Origin: Acetobacteraceae bacterium H6797
GTDB lineage: Bacteria; Pseudomonadota; Alphaproteobacteria; Acetobacterales; Acetobacteraceae
Reading direction: 5' to 3'
Length of the DNA stretch: 64,000 bases
Assembly: GCA_015223225.1 (NCBI GenBank)
Contig: JADFCQ010000006.1
Coordinates: 62,001-126,000 of the forward strand
The notes below the pieces were generated by a model. The model saw nothing but the letters and a program-made list of their open reading frames with translations, searched no databases and was not told where the DNA came from. Position numbers and translations under genes: made by a program. Positions 51,832 through 61,314 of the stretch are shown here, piece by piece. Each line of letters begins with the position of its first letter. Position 1 is the first letter of the stretch.

Positions 51832-53427
51832 ATGATGTCGCGCCCCTTCTCCCGCCGGGCCAGCCTGGGCTTGCCCCTCGCCCTGGCCTTCACCTCCGCC
51901 CGGGATGGGCATGCCCAGGCCGGCGATAGCTCACGGCTGCGGATCGGCCTGGCGGCGGCACCCACGACCATCGACCCGCATTTCCACGCCGATTCAGCGA
52001 ATTTCGTGCTCGCGCGGCATATGTTCGAGACGTTGATCCAATGGAGCCCTGACGGGCGGCTCCTGCCCCTGCTGGCCCGGCGCTGGCGCCCGCTGGAAGA
52101 TGGCGCGGGCTGGGAACTGGAGATGGACCCGGCCGCCCGCTTCGCCGATGGCATGCCCGTCACGGCCGGCGATGCGGCAGCGAGCCTGACCCGGGCCATG
52201 ACCATCCCCAATAGCCCTGGCCGCTTCACGCCCTTCCTGGCGGGGCTGATCGCCGCCGAGGCCGTCTCCCCCAGCCTGCTGCGCCTGCGCACCGAGGGGC
52301 CGACGCCGTTGCTGCCGGGCGGGCTGCCCGCCATCCTCATCATCCCTGAGCGTATCGCGCTCTCCGCCTCGCCGGCCGATTTCAACGCTGGCACCGCCGT
52401 CATGGGCAGCGGGCCTTTCGAGCTTGTCGAGTATCGGCGCGGCGAGGTGCTCCTGCTGCGGCGGAACGAGGCCTGGTGGCGGCCCGGCGGCCGGCCCTTG
52501 CCCGATTGGCGGCGCCTCGAATTGCGGATCGTCGCGCAGGATGCCGCCCGCATCAGCGGCCTGCTGACGGGCGAGCTGGACCTGATCGACAACCTGCCGC
52601 CGCAGGACCTCGCCCGGGTGAGCCGGACGCCCAATACGACTGTCATCCGCCAGCCGGGCACGCGGATCATGTTCATCGCGCTCAACCAGGCCGAGCAGCT
52701 CCATCCCGGCCAGCCCAACCCGATGCGCGACCGGCGGGTGCGCGAGGCGCTTTCCCTTGCGATCGACCGTCAGGCGCTGGCGAGCCAGGTGATGGGTGGC
52801 GAGGCTTCTCCGGCCGGGCAGCTCATGCCGCTGAGCCGTGTCGAAGCCGACCCCGCTATCCGGCCGCCCGCGCCGGACCGTGCCGCGGCCCGGCGCCTCC
52901 TGGCCGAGGCGGGCTGGGGCCAGGGCTTCCGCCTCAACCTCATCGGCACCAACAACCGCTATGCCGGCGACGACCAGCTCGTGCAGGCCGTGGCGCAGAT
53001 GTGGAGCCAGGTGGGAGTGGAGGTCGAGGTCGAGGCGATGCCCTCGGTCTCCTATTTCCCGCGCTATGGCGCGGGGCGTTTCGGTGCCGCGCTTGGCGCC
53101 TGGCTGACGGGCCCGCCCGAACCGAACAGCTTCTTCACCGGCGTGGTGGCGGCGCGCGATCCGGCCCGCAGGCGCGGTGCGGTGAATGGGACGGGCTATA
53201 GCAACCCTCGGCTCGACTCGATGGTCGACCGAGCGCTCACCAACCTCGACCCCGCCGCGCGCCTCGCCATCTGGCGGGAAGGCGCCCGCATCGTCTTCGC
53301 GGAGGATATCGCCCAGCTCCCGCTCTTCCATCAGGCGAGCCTCTGGGCCATGCGGAGCAGTGTGACCTATGACGCGAGGCTGGACAGCCTCACGCTCGCC
53401 ATGGACGCCCGCCGCGCCTCCGCCTGA
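51832..53427 (+). CDS. ABC transporter substrate-binding protein (SBP_bac_5, peptide/nickel type)
   Basis: 531-aa exported receptor. N-terminus SRPFSRRASLGLPLALAF with a HAQA cleavage site looks like a TAT/Sec signal. TTIDPHFHADSANFVLARHM, MFETLIQWSPDGRLLPLLAR, MGSGPFELVEYRRGEV, VREALSLAIDRQALASQVMG are family-5 features. No permease or ATPase genes follow, so it is an orphan receptor that must use another transporter, possibly the Dpp-type operon at 58-62 kb. Its 3' end overlaps the convergent AraC gene by 61 bp. Confidence 0.88.
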   Translation: MMSRPFSRRASLGLPLALAFTSARDGHAQAGDSSRLRIGLAAAPTTIDPHFHADSANFVLARHMFETLIQWSPDGRLLPLLARRWRPLEDGAGWELEMDPAARFADGMPVTAGDAAASLTRAMTIPNSPGRFTPFLAGLIAAEAVSPSLLRLRTEGPTPLLPGGLPAILIIPERIALSASPADFNAGTAVMGSGPFELVEYRRGEVLLLRRNEAWWRPGGRPLPDWRRLELRIVAQDAARISGLLTGELDLIDNLPPQDLARVSRTPNTTVIRQPGTRIMFIALNQAEQLHPGQPNPMRDRRVREALSLAIDRQALASQVMGGEASPAGQLMPLSRVEADPAIRPPAPDRAAARRLLAEAGWGQGFRLNLIGTNNRYAGDDQLVQAVAQMWSQVGVEVEVEAMPSVSYFPRYGAGRFGAALGAWLTGPPEPNSFFTGVVAARDPARRRGAVNGTGYSNPRLDSMVDRALTNLDPAARLAIWREGARIVFAEDIAQLPLFHQASLWAMRSSVTYDARLDSLTLAMDARRASA

Positions 53428-53816
53428 CGGGGCGGCTCGCAGCGGGGCAGGACGGTGGGCGGCGCGGGATGCTGCTCGCGCAGCCAGGCGGCCGGGGTGA
53501 TGCCCAGCGCGCGGCGGAAATGCTTGGTGAGGTGCGCCTGGTCGCAGAAGCCGCATTCCAGCGCGATGACCGTGAGGCTCTCGCTCGAGCTCAGCATCAT
53601 CTCGCGGGCGCGGGCGACGCGCTGGGCGAAAACATAGGCATGGGGCGGCACGCCGAGGCTCTTGCGAAAGGCGCGGGCGAAATAGCCCGTGCTGAGCCCC
53701 GTCTGCTGGGCCAGAAGCGGCACGCCCATGTCGCCGGCGAGATTGTCCTCGATATAATTGAGAACTTTCGCCAGTCTCCAGGCTGGCAGCGGCTGGCAGG
53801 TGGTGACGCGCTTCAT
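53367..53816 (-). CDS. Small AraC-family transcriptional regulator
   Basis: 149 aa, consisting of little but the double HTH (WRLAKVLNYIEDNLAGDMGV; LAQQTGLSTGYFARAFRKSL; ALECGFCDQAHLTKHFRRAL), like MarA/SoxS, then a ~35-residue Pro/Arg-rich tail coded within the 3' end of the convergent binding-protein gene (61-bp overlap). No sensor domain, so abundance-controlled or partner-controlled. Confidence 0.87.
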   Translation of the reverse strand: MKRVTTCQPLPAWRLAKVLNYIEDNLAGDMGVPLLAQQTGLSTGYFARAFRKSLGVPPHAYVFAQRVARAREMMLSSSESLTVIALECGFCDQAHLTKHFRRALGITPAAWLREQHPAPPTVLPRCEPPRQAEARRASMASVRLSSLAS

Positions 53817-53933
53817 GGCGATGTCTCTCCTCGCGCCATGGCGGCGCCATGATGCGAGAGTTCGCCCAGAGGTTGCAGCGGCGCGAGTGAATTGCCGTGA
53901 AAAGCCGTGAAGCGCCGCCCTGCGCGACGCGCG

Positions 53934-54578
53934 CTAGCCGCGCAGTTTTCGCCAGGCGGCGGTGAAGGCCTGAGCCTGGCCCGAGATCTCCGCCACGCTC
54001 ATGCCGGGCTTGAAAAGCGCCGAGCCGAGGCCGAAACCCGCCGCGCCCGCCTCGAGAAACGGCGCCATATTATTAGGCGTGATGCCGCCGACGGGCAGCA
54101 GCCGCGTCTGCTTCGGCAACACGGCGCGGACGGCCTTGATCACGGAAGGGCCCACCAGTTCCGCGGGGAAGATCTTGAGCGCCACGGCCCCCGCCGCCAG
54201 CGCCGCGAAAGCCTCGGTCGGCGTCGCGACGCCGGGGATGCAGAGCAGCCCGGCCTGCGCGGCGGCGGCGATGACGGCCGTATCGGCATGCGGCATCACC
54301 ACCAGCTCGGCGCCGATCTCGGCGAGCTTCGCCACATCCTTCACCTGCAGCACCGTGCCGGCACCGACCAGCGCATCCTTCGGCAGAGTCGCGCGCAGCC
54401 GCTGGATGCTCTCGAAGGGATCGGGCGAATTCAGCGGCACCTCGATCAGCCGGAAGCCCGCCGCATAGAGTGCCCGGCCCACGGCTTCGCTTTCATTGGG
54501 CGTGAGGCCGCGAAGAATGGCGACGAGTGGCAGCGCCGCCATGGCGGCATCGAGGCGGGGGGCGAAAGCGGAGCTCAA
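53934..54578 (-). CDS. dgoA: 2-dehydro-3-deoxy-6-phosphogalactonate aldolase
   Basis: Cleaves KDPGal to pyruvate and glyceraldehyde-3-phosphate in the De Ley-Doudoroff galactonate pathway. 214-aa KDPG-aldolase barrel: LVAILRGLTPNES, LIEVPLNSPDPFESI (the LNSP form is DgoA-like), VGAGTVL, and Schiff-base Lys135 in GAVALKIFPAE, then LLPVGGITPNNM. Overlaps dgoK by 4 bp. Confidence 0.92.
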   Translation of the reverse strand: MSSAFAPRLDAAMAALPLVAILRGLTPNESEAVGRALYAAGFRLIEVPLNSPDPFESIQRLRATLPKDALVGAGTVLQVKDVAKLAEIGAELVVMPHADTAVIAAAAQAGLLCIPGVATPTEAFAALAAGAVALKIFPAELVGPSVIKAVRAVLPKQTRLLPVGGITPNNMAPFLEAGAAGFGLGSALFKPGMSVAEISGQAQAFTAAWRKLRG

Positions 54579-55552
54579 GGTGCGGCTTCCTTCACGTGCT
54601 GGAGCAGGCCGGCGGCGAGGGCGAAGCGGAACAGGCCGCCGGGCGCCGTATTGCCGAGCGAGATCGGCGGCGGCGCCCCGAGCAGCGCGAGGCCCTGAGC
54701 GTAACGGGCACAGAGCGCGCCTTCACCGATCATGGCGAGTTTCGTGCCGCGTTCCGTCTTGCCGAGCGCGGAGACGAGTTCGTGGCCGATCAACAGGCCG
54801 GAGAGGAAGGGCTTGAGCTGGGCTGGAGCGAGGCCCTTTGTCAGCCCCAGAGTCCGCGCGGCGAAAATCTGATGCGCGAAATCGCCCGGGCCACTCTCCT
54901 TCGCCATGGCGACGCCCTGTGCGAAGGCGGCATCGCCCTCGGCAGACGGGGCCTCCTCGGCTGTCATGAGCCGCCCCAGCAGCGAATGCTGGCAGAGCAC
55001 GGCGAAGACCTCGCCCGTCATATAGGTGGCGAAGCGGGTGATTCGCCCCTCGCGCACCTCGACCCACTTGGAATGCGTGCCCGGCATCACGAAATGGCTG
55101 CCCGCCACGAGTTCGGGCCGCTCCGCCAGCGCGCCCGCGATCTGAATTTCCTCACCGCGGATCACATCGGGCGCTGCCTCAGAGGGCGTGTGGAGCACGC
55201 CGGGGGCGATGAGGATGCGCACCCCCTTGGCCGTGGTAACCTCGGCCGGGCGTGAGGCCAGGTCGCGCAGATCGGCGGGGCACGGGATATAGGCCGCCTC
55301 GCGCCAGCCTTGCGCGCTACCCACCATCCCGCCCGCGACCACGGGCAGGCCGTGATGTGCCGCGAGCCAATCGCCGCAGACGCCTTCGAAGGCCCGCTCG
55401 AAGCCGGTCGCGCCAGGTTCGGGCAGATTGACGATGCCATGCGCGCTGGAACGCTGCGCGACGATCTGGCCCGCCGCATTCATGAGAAAGGCACGCAGGC
55501 TGGACGTGCCCCAATCCAGCGCCACAAGGGCTGGTTCTCCTGTCGCTTCCAC
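54575..55552 (-). CDS. dgoK: 2-dehydro-3-deoxygalactonokinase
   Basis: Phosphorylates 2-keto-3-deoxygalactonate to the DgoA substrate. About 325 aa: VALDWGTSSLRAFLMN (ASKHA-fold phosphate 1 motif), GMVGSAQGWREAAYIPCPAD, MPGTHSKWVEVREGRI. No ATG fits; GTG 55552 (VEATGEPALVALDWG) is chosen. A TTG at 55609 would add 19 residues, but that TTGACA is probably a -35 box. DgoD (galactonate dehydratase) is not in the window; the dgoK-dgoA pair could also process products from a dehydratase elsewhere. Confidence 0.9.
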   Translation of the reverse strand: MEATGEPALVALDWGTSSLRAFLMNAAGQIVAQRSSAHGIVNLPEPGATGFERAFEGVCGDWLAAHHGLPVVAGGMVGSAQGWREAAYIPCPADLRDLASRPAEVTTAKGVRILIAPGVLHTPSEAAPDVIRGEEIQIAGALAERPELVAGSHFVMPGTHSKWVEVREGRITRFATYMTGEVFAVLCQHSLLGRLMTAEEAPSAEGDAAFAQGVAMAKESGPGDFAHQIFAARTLGLTKGLAPAQLKPFLSGLLIGHELVSALGKTERGTKLAMIGEGALCARYAQGLALLGAPPPISLGNTAPGGLFRFALAAGLLQHVKEAAP

Positions 55553-55685
55553 CCGTTTGTTCCGTGCAGGTTTTGAGATGAGGTAACGCGACGCGAAGAA
55601 AACTGTCAAACGCCATCGCCCGACGGTGAGCGGAACCTGGGGCAGGCAGGGGTGTTCTCTCTCCGAAGGAGATGGGAGAAGCGTG

Positions 55686-56567
55686 ATGGCCCGGAAGGAT
55701 GTGCGGATCGGTGTCTCCGGTTGGACCTATGCGCCATGGCGCGGCGTCTTCTATCCCAAGGGCCTATCGCAGAAGCGGGAACTGGCCCATGCGAGCCGCC
55801 GTTTCCGCAGCATCGAGATCAACGGCACATTCTACAGCCAGCAGACGCCGACGAGTTTCGGGCATTGGTACGATGAGACGCCGGAGGATTTCGTTTTCGC
55901 CGTCAAGGCGCCGCGTTTCATCACGCATATCCGCCGCTTGCGGGAAGTCGAGGTGCCGCTCGCCAATTTCTGGGCCTCGGGCGTGCTTCGGCTGGAGGCC
56001 AAGCTCGGCCCGCTGCTCTGGCAACTGCCGCCGAGTTTCCGCTTCGATGCCGATCGCCTCGACAAGTTCTTCGCCATGCTGCCGCGCGATACCGCGGAAG
56101 CCGCTCGGATGGGCGCCGGTCATGATGAGCGACTGAAGGGCGAGCCCTGGCTGCAGGTTGCCCGGAATCGCCCTCTTCGCCACGCCCTCGAGATACGGCA
56201 TGACAGTTTTCGCGATCCTGCCTTCATCGCGCTGCTGAAGAAACACGGCATCGCCCTGGTCTGCGCCGATACCGTCGAATGGCCGCGTCTGATGGATCTG
56301 ACGGCGGACTTCGTCTATTGCCGCCTGCACGGCTCGGAAGAACTCTACCGCAGCCGTTATCCCGATGCGGAACTCGACCGCTGGGCAGCCCGTGTCCGCG
56401 CCTGGGCCGACGGTAAGCCGATGCGCGATGGCGAATTCGTCTTGCCGCCTAAGGGCAAGGAAAAAGCTCGCGACGTGTTCTTATTCTTCGACAATACTGA
56501 CAAGCTTCACGCACCAGACGATGCGCATGCGCTGATGCGACGCCTCGGCCAGGCTGTACCGGCATGA
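55686..56567 (+). CDS. DUF72 domain-containing protein
   Basis: 293-aa TIM-barrel-like protein of the DUF72/YecE family: RIGVSGWTYAPWRGVFYPKG, FRSIEINGTFYSQQTPTSFG, KAPRFITHIRRLR, LEIRHDSFRDPAFIALLKKH, YCRLHGSEELYRSRYPDAEL. Biochemical function not established. ATG 55686 has GGGAG 8 nt upstream. Divergent from dgoK across a 133-bp gap. Confidence 0.9.
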   Translation: MARKDVRIGVSGWTYAPWRGVFYPKGLSQKRELAHASRRFRSIEINGTFYSQQTPTSFGHWYDETPEDFVFAVKAPRFITHIRRLREVEVPLANFWASGVLRLEAKLGPLLWQLPPSFRFDADRLDKFFAMLPRDTAEAARMGAGHDERLKGEPWLQVARNRPLRHALEIRHDSFRDPAFIALLKKHGIALVCADTVEWPRLMDLTADFVYCRLHGSEELYRSRYPDAELDRWAARVRAWADGKPMRDGEFVLPPKGKEKARDVFLFFDNTDKLHAPDDAHALMRRLGQAVPA

Positions 56568-56753
56568 TCGCCGCTTTCGTCATCAAGAGGAAATCGAACT
56601 GTCATCGGCTTGACCCTCGCCGGGTCTAAGCCCCGGCCTCATCGCAATGTCGATGGGGCGGGAATTCAGGGCGCGCAATCGCCCTGATTGGGGTGCAGCG
56701 CGGCCAAGACCGCTTTCCTCCGACGCTCCGTCGACCGAAGAAGGTTGACGCCG

Positions 56754-58394
56754 ATGTCTTTCACCCGCCGTTCGGCCCTGCTTTCCGCAGGTGCCGCCGC
56801 CGCTTCCGGCCTGATCCTGCCGCGCTTCGCCATCGCCCAGGCCGATAGCCGCCCGACGGTCGTGATCGCGGTGCAGAAGGTGAGCAATTCCAACACGCTG
56901 GATGTGCTGCGCGAACAGTCGAACGTGGGTGAGCGCTCGATGTTCACCTCGCTCTGGGAAGGGCTGATCGGCCGCGACTGGCTCGGCAAGCTGGGCCCCG
57001 TGCCTGAACTCGCCACGGAATGGACGCGCCTGTCGGATAGCGCCGTCGAGCTCAAGCTTCGTCAGGGCGTGAAGTTCCACAATGGCGACGAGATGACAGC
57101 CGATGACGTCGTCTTCTCCTTCTCCGCGGCGCGCATGTTCGGTGACACTTTGCCGACGGCGCAAGGCAAGACCATTCCCCTCGGCGGCGACGTGATCCCT
57201 GGCCGGGCCGGCAAGGAACTGCCCGCCGAAGTTCCCGCCGTGGGCCGCCGCAACTGGCCGGCGCTGCAGCGCGTGGAAGCGGTGGACAAATACACCGTCC
57301 GCTTCATCAATGCGACGCCGGACGTCACGCTCGAAGGCCGCATCTCGCGTTACGGCAGCCAGATCATGAATCGCCGTGCCTATGAAGAAGCCGGCAGCTG
57401 GCTCGAATGGGCGCGCAAGCCGGTTCTCACCGGGCCTTACAAGATCGCTGAATTCCGCCCCGACAATATGCTCCGCCTCGTCGCGCATGACGAGTATTGG
57501 GGCGGCCGCCCGCCGGTGAAGGAAATCCGCTTCGTCGAGGTGCCCGAGGTTTCCTCGCGCATCAACGGGCTGCTTTCCGGCGAATATACCTTCGCTTGCG
57601 ATATCCCGCCCGATCAGATCGACAGCATCGAGAAGAACCGCGCCTTCGAGGTTCTCGGCGGCACGATCCTCAATCATCGCATTTCCTGCTTCGATAAGAC
57701 CCTGCCTGCCTTGCGCGATGCCCGCGTCCGCCGCGCCATGACCCATGCGATCGACCGCAACGCGATCGTCGAAAGCCTCTGGGCCGGCCGCACCGTCGTC
57801 CCCGCCGGCCTGCAGTGGGACTATTACGGTGATATGTTCATCAAGGGCTGGACGGTGCCGAAGTATGATCAGGCCGAAGCCCGCAAGCTGCTGAAGGAAG
57901 CCGGCTACAAGGGCGAACCCATCCCCTATCGTCTGCTGAACAACTACTACACGAACCAGACGCCGACGGCGCAGGTCCTGGTCGAGATGTGGAAGCAGGT
58001 TGGCCTGAACGTGCAGATCGAGATGAAGGAGAACTGGTCTCAGATTCTCGATCGTAACGGCCAGCGCGGTGTTTGGGACTGGTCGAACAGCGCGCCCTTC
58101 AACGATCCCGTTTCCTCCATCGTAAATCAGCACGGCCCGAACGGCCAGCAGCAGCAGGTGGGCGCCTGGTCGAATGACGAGATGAACCGCCTCTCCGTCG
58201 AGCTGGAGACCAGCACCGACCGCGCCCGCCGCAAGCAGGTTTTCGCGCGCATGCTCGAGATTTGCGAGCGAGAGGACCCCGCCTACCAGGTGCTGCACCA
58301 GAACGCGACTTTCACCGCCAAGCGCCGCGACGTGAAATGGAAAGTCGCGGCGGCTTTCGCGATGGACTTCCGCCCCGGCAACTGGGGCGTCTGA
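56754..58394 (+). CDS. ABC transporter substrate-binding protein (SBP_bac_5), TAT-exported
   Basis: 546 aa. Twin-arginine start MSFTRRSALLSAGAAAASGL with an AIAQA cleavage site. Family-5 features: FTSLWEGLIGRDWLGKLGPV, KLRQGVKFHNGDEMTADDVV, VLTGPYKIAEFRPDNMLRLV, VRRAMTHAIDRNAIVESLWA. First gene of a complete Dpp/Opp-type importer operon; ligand unknown (peptide, opine, or other). The 186-bp leader contains a 7-bp stem hairpin (56667-56686) without a U-tract. Confidence 0.92.
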   Translation: MSFTRRSALLSAGAAAASGLILPRFAIAQADSRPTVVIAVQKVSNSNTLDVLREQSNVGERSMFTSLWEGLIGRDWLGKLGPVPELATEWTRLSDSAVELKLRQGVKFHNGDEMTADDVVFSFSAARMFGDTLPTAQGKTIPLGGDVIPGRAGKELPAEVPAVGRRNWPALQRVEAVDKYTVRFINATPDVTLEGRISRYGSQIMNRRAYEEAGSWLEWARKPVLTGPYKIAEFRPDNMLRLVAHDEYWGGRPPVKEIRFVEVPEVSSRINGLLSGEYTFACDIPPDQIDSIEKNRAFEVLGGTILNHRISCFDKTLPALRDARVRRAMTHAIDRNAIVESLWAGRTVVPAGLQWDYYGDMFIKGWTVPKYDQAEARKLLKEAGYKGEPIPYRLLNNYYTNQTPTAQVLVEMWKQVGLNVQIEMKENWSQILDRNGQRGVWDWSNSAPFNDPVSSIVNQHGPNGQQQQVGAWSNDEMNRLSVELETSTDRARRKQVFARMLEICEREDPAYQVLHQNATFTAKRRDVKWKVAAAFAMDFRPGNWGV

Positions 58395-58396
58395 GC

Positions 58397-59380
58397 GTGC
58401 GCGACCTCCCGCTCGTCACCATCCGCGATCTCGCCGTCTCCTTCGACGGCGCCCCGGCGCTCAACGGCATCTCGCTCAATATCGGCATGGGCGAGGCGCT
58501 GGGCATGGTGGGTGAGTCCGGCTGCGGCAAGTCCGTCACCTGGCTTGCCGCGCTGGGCCTGCTGCCCGCCAAGGCGCGTGTCCTGGGCAGCGTGAAGCTC
58601 GCCGGTCAGGAGCTGGTGGGTGCCCGGCCGGAGACGCTGGACAAGGTGCGCGGCGGGCGCGTCGCCATGATTTTCCAGGACCCTGCGAGCAGCCTCAATC
58701 CGGTGCATCGCATCGGGCGGCAGATCGAGGAAGCCCTGCGGCTGCATCGCAATCTGCGCGGTGCCGCCGCCCGCGCCGAGGCGAAGCGCCTGCTGGATCA
58801 GGTCGGCATTCCTGATGCCGGCCGCCGCCTCGATGCCTTTCCGCATGAGCTGTCAGGCGGTCAGAACCAGCGCGTGATGATCGCCATCGCGCTCGCGGGC
58901 CAGCCGGAGCTGCTCGTGGCCGACGAGCCCACGACCGCGCTGGACGTTACCATCCAGGCGCAGATTCTCGAACTCTTGCAAGAGATACGTCGTGACACCG
59001 GCATGGCGCTGGTGCTGATCAGCCACGATCTCGGCGTGGTGGCGGAAACCTGTGAGCGCGTCTGCGTCATGTATGCGGGCCGCATCGTGGAGGAAGCGCC
59101 CGTCGCTCGCCTCTTCGAAGGCCCCGCGCATCCCTATGCCCAGGGCCTGCTCAACGCCCTGCCGCCCATCACCGGCCCGCGCCGCCCGCTGGCCGCCATT
59201 CCCGGCAATGTGCCGGAGCCCTGGAACATGCCGCGCGGCTGCGCCTTCGGCCCCCGTTGCGCCCATCATCACGCGGCCTGCGACGCCGGCATCCCTGCCG
59301 CGCGTCAGCTTGGCGCCGGCCATCGCGCCGCATGCCTCCTCGCCGCCCAGCCGGCTCAAGTCGTGATGGAGCATGCATGA
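58397..59380 (+). CDS. ABC transporter ATP-binding protein (DppD/OppD-like)
   Basis: 327 aa: Walker [14 protein letters not shown]-loop [14 protein letters not shown], signature [20 protein letters not shown], Walker [16 protein letters not shown]-loop ISHDLG, and the oligopeptide-type C-terminal Fe-S-like motif region ([20 protein letters not shown]). GTG 58397, 2 bp after the binding-protein stop, matches the family start; longer frames enter the upstream gene. Overlaps the next ATPase gene by 4 bp. Confidence 0.92.
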   Translation: MRDLPLVTIRDLAVSFDGAPALNGISLNIGMGEALGMVGESGCGKSVTWLAALGLLPAKARVLGSVKLAGQELVGARPETLDKVRGGRVAMIFQDPASSLNPVHRIGRQIEEALRLHRNLRGAAARAEAKRLLDQVGIPDAGRRLDAFPHELSGGQNQRVMIAIALAGQPELLVADEPTTALDVTIQAQILELLQEIRRDTGMALVLISHDLGVVAETCERVCVMYAGRIVEEAPVARLFEGPAHPYAQGLLNALPPITGPRRPLAAIPGNVPEPWNMPRGCAFGPRCAHHHAACDAGIPAARQLGAGHRAACLLAAQPAQVVMEHA

Positions 59381-60366
59381 ACACGCCCCTGATCGACGCG
59401 AAGAACCTCGTGCGCCGTTATGAGATGCGGCGTGGTATCTTCGGCAAGCCCGTCGAGGTTCGCGCGCTCGACGGCGTCTCGCTCCATATCGCCGCGGGCG
59501 AGACGCTCGGCCTCGTCGGTGAATCCGGCTGCGGCAAATCGACGACCGGCCGTCTCGTCCTCGGCCTTGAACGCCCCGACCAAGGCAGCGTCATCTTCGA
59601 GGGCGCGCCCATGCCCGAGCCCGGCAGTGCCGAATGGCGTTCCATGCGCGCTCGGATGCAGATGGTCTGGCAGGATCCGCTGGGCGCGCTCGATCGCCGC
59701 CTGACCATCGGCGAGCAAATCATGGAGCCGCTCGCCATCCATAACCTCGGCACTCCGGCCGAACGCCCTGCGCGGCGCGATGCGCTGATGCAAGCCGTGG
59801 GTCTCCGCCCCGACCAAGGCAGCCGCTACCCGCATGAACTTTCCGGCGGCCAGCGCCAACGCGCTGTCCTCGCCCGCGCCATCGCGACCGATCCGCGCCT
59901 GCTGGTTTGCGACGAGCCGATTTCGGCGCTGGATGTCTCCATCCAGGCGCAGGTCATGAATCTCTTCGTCGAGTTGCAGCAGAAATTCGGCATGGCCATC
60001 CTCTTCATCAGCCATGACCTTCGTGCCGTGCGCCAGGTGAGCCAGCGCGTCGCGGTCATGTATCTCGGCCGCATCGTCGAGGAAGGCGAGCCGGATGCCG
60101 TGCTGCATGACCCGGCGCATCCCTATTCCCAGGCCCTCGTCTCCGCGATCCCCGCGCCAGGCAAGGGCAAGAAGCGTATCGTGCTTCAAGGCGACCCCCC
60201 CAATCCGGCCGATCGGCCACCTGGCTGCCCCTTCCATCCGCGCTGCGCCGTCGCGGTCGCGGCCTGCCGCAGCGAGGTGCCGGCGCTGAAGCCGCGTCAT
60301 GACGGCCGCCTCGTCGCCTGCCATCTCGCGCATGGCGATGCCGCTCCCCTCATGAGGGCCGCCTGA
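59377..60366 (+). CDS. ABC transporter ATP-binding protein (DppF/OppF-like)
   Basis: 329 aa: VRALDGVSLHIAAGETLGLV, Walker [33 protein letters not shown], signature ELSGGQRQRAVLARAIATDP, LLVCDEPISALDVS, and the C-terminal cysteine pattern CPFHPRCAVAVAACRSEVPA of the oligopeptide_ABC subfamily. Starts with ATG 59377 overlapping the previous stop by 4 bp; the permease follows after 1 bp. Confidence 0.92.
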   Translation: MNTPLIDAKNLVRRYEMRRGIFGKPVEVRALDGVSLHIAAGETLGLVGESGCGKSTTGRLVLGLERPDQGSVIFEGAPMPEPGSAEWRSMRARMQMVWQDPLGALDRRLTIGEQIMEPLAIHNLGTPAERPARRDALMQAVGLRPDQGSRYPHELSGGQRQRAVLARAIATDPRLLVCDEPISALDVSIQAQVMNLFVELQQKFGMAILFISHDLRAVRQVSQRVAVMYLGRIVEEGEPDAVLHDPAHPYSQALVSAIPAPGKGKKRIVLQGDPPNPADRPPGCPFHPRCAVAVAACRSEVPALKPRHDGRLVACHLAHGDAAPLMRAA

Positions 60367-60367
60367 C

Positions 60368-61303
60368 ATGTTCCGCTTTCTCGGCACGCGCCTGCTCCGC
60401 GCCCTGATCACCATCGTTCTCGTCGTGACCTTCGCTTTCGTCGTGCTGCGCCTTTCGGGCGATCCGGCGCTGATGATCATGAGCGCCGATGCACCGCCCG
60501 AGGCCATCGCGGCCTTCCGCAAGAGCTGGGGGCTCGATGAGCCGATCATGGTGCAGTACTTCAAATACTTCCTCGCCATTTTCGAGGGCGATCTCGGCCG
60601 CTCCATGCGCGATGGCCGCAGCGCCATCGAACTGGTCGCCGAGCGCATTCCCGCGACCCTGGCGCTCACTATCCCCGCGCTGATGATCAAGCTCGGCATC
60701 GGCATCCCGGCCGGCATTTATGCGGCCCTGCACCGCAATTCCTTCGCCGATCGCGCCGTGATGTTCACCGCCGTCGCTGGCTTCACCGTGCCTTCCTTCG
60801 TGCTGGGCCTACTGCTTGTGCTGGTCTTCGCTGTCCAACTCGGCTGGCTTCCCTCTGGTGGGCAGGAGAGCTGGCGACACGCCATTCTGCCGGTCATCAC
60901 CATGGGAGTCGGCGGGGCCGCCGTGCTCGCGCGCTTCACCCGCTCCGCCATGCTGGAAGTGCTGGGCCAGTCCTATATCCGCACCGCCTCGGCCAAGGGC
61001 GTGCCCTGGCGCAGCGTCGTCTGGGGCCATGCGCTGCCGAACGCGGCCATTCCCACCGTCACCATCGTCGGCTTCATGGTCGGCAGCCTCATCGCGGGCG
61101 CGGTCGTGGTGGAGAGCGTCTTCTCCTGGCCCGGCGTCGGCCGCCTTCTCGTCGTCTCCGTCGCCAACCGCGATCTCGCGGTCGTGCAGGCCATCCTGCT
61201 GCTCGTCGCCGCGACCATGGTGACGGCAAATCTCATCGTCGATCTGCTCTATGGCGTGCTCGACCCTCGGCTCCGTTCCGCCCGCGCGGCTGGCGCGCAT
61301 TGA
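60368..61303 (+). CDS. ABC transporter permease (DppB/OppB-like)
   Basis: 311-aa inner-membrane subunit with six helices: MFRFLGTRLLRALITIVLVV start, FSGDPALMIM-type loop (LSGDPALMIMSADAPPEAIA), and the EAA-type cytoplasmic loop YIRTASAKGVPWRSVVWGHA that contacts the ATPases. First permease of the pair; located 1 bp after the DppF-like gene. Confidence 0.93.
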   Translation: MFRFLGTRLLRALITIVLVVTFAFVVLRLSGDPALMIMSADAPPEAIAAFRKSWGLDEPIMVQYFKYFLAIFEGDLGRSMRDGRSAIELVAERIPATLALTIPALMIKLGIGIPAGIYAALHRNSFADRAVMFTAVAGFTVPSFVLGLLLVLVFAVQLGWLPSGGQESWRHAILPVITMGVGGAAVLARFTRSAMLEVLGQSYIRTASAKGVPWRSVVWGHALPNAAIPTVTIVGFMVGSLIAGAVVVESVFSWPGVGRLLVVSVANRDLAVVQAILLLVAATMVTANLIVDLLYGVLDPRLRSARAAGAH

Positions 61304-61314
61304 AGGAGGCCGAG

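Noticed and set aside
51994-53850. 618-codon minus-strand frame opposite the orphan binding protein
   Set aside because: A codon-bias shadow of the binding-protein gene; composition unlike a folded protein and no start signals.
56667-56686. Hairpin CAGGGCG/CGCCCTG as a terminator after the DUF72 gene
   Set aside because: Only 7 bp and no U-tract; could be chance in GC-rich DNA.
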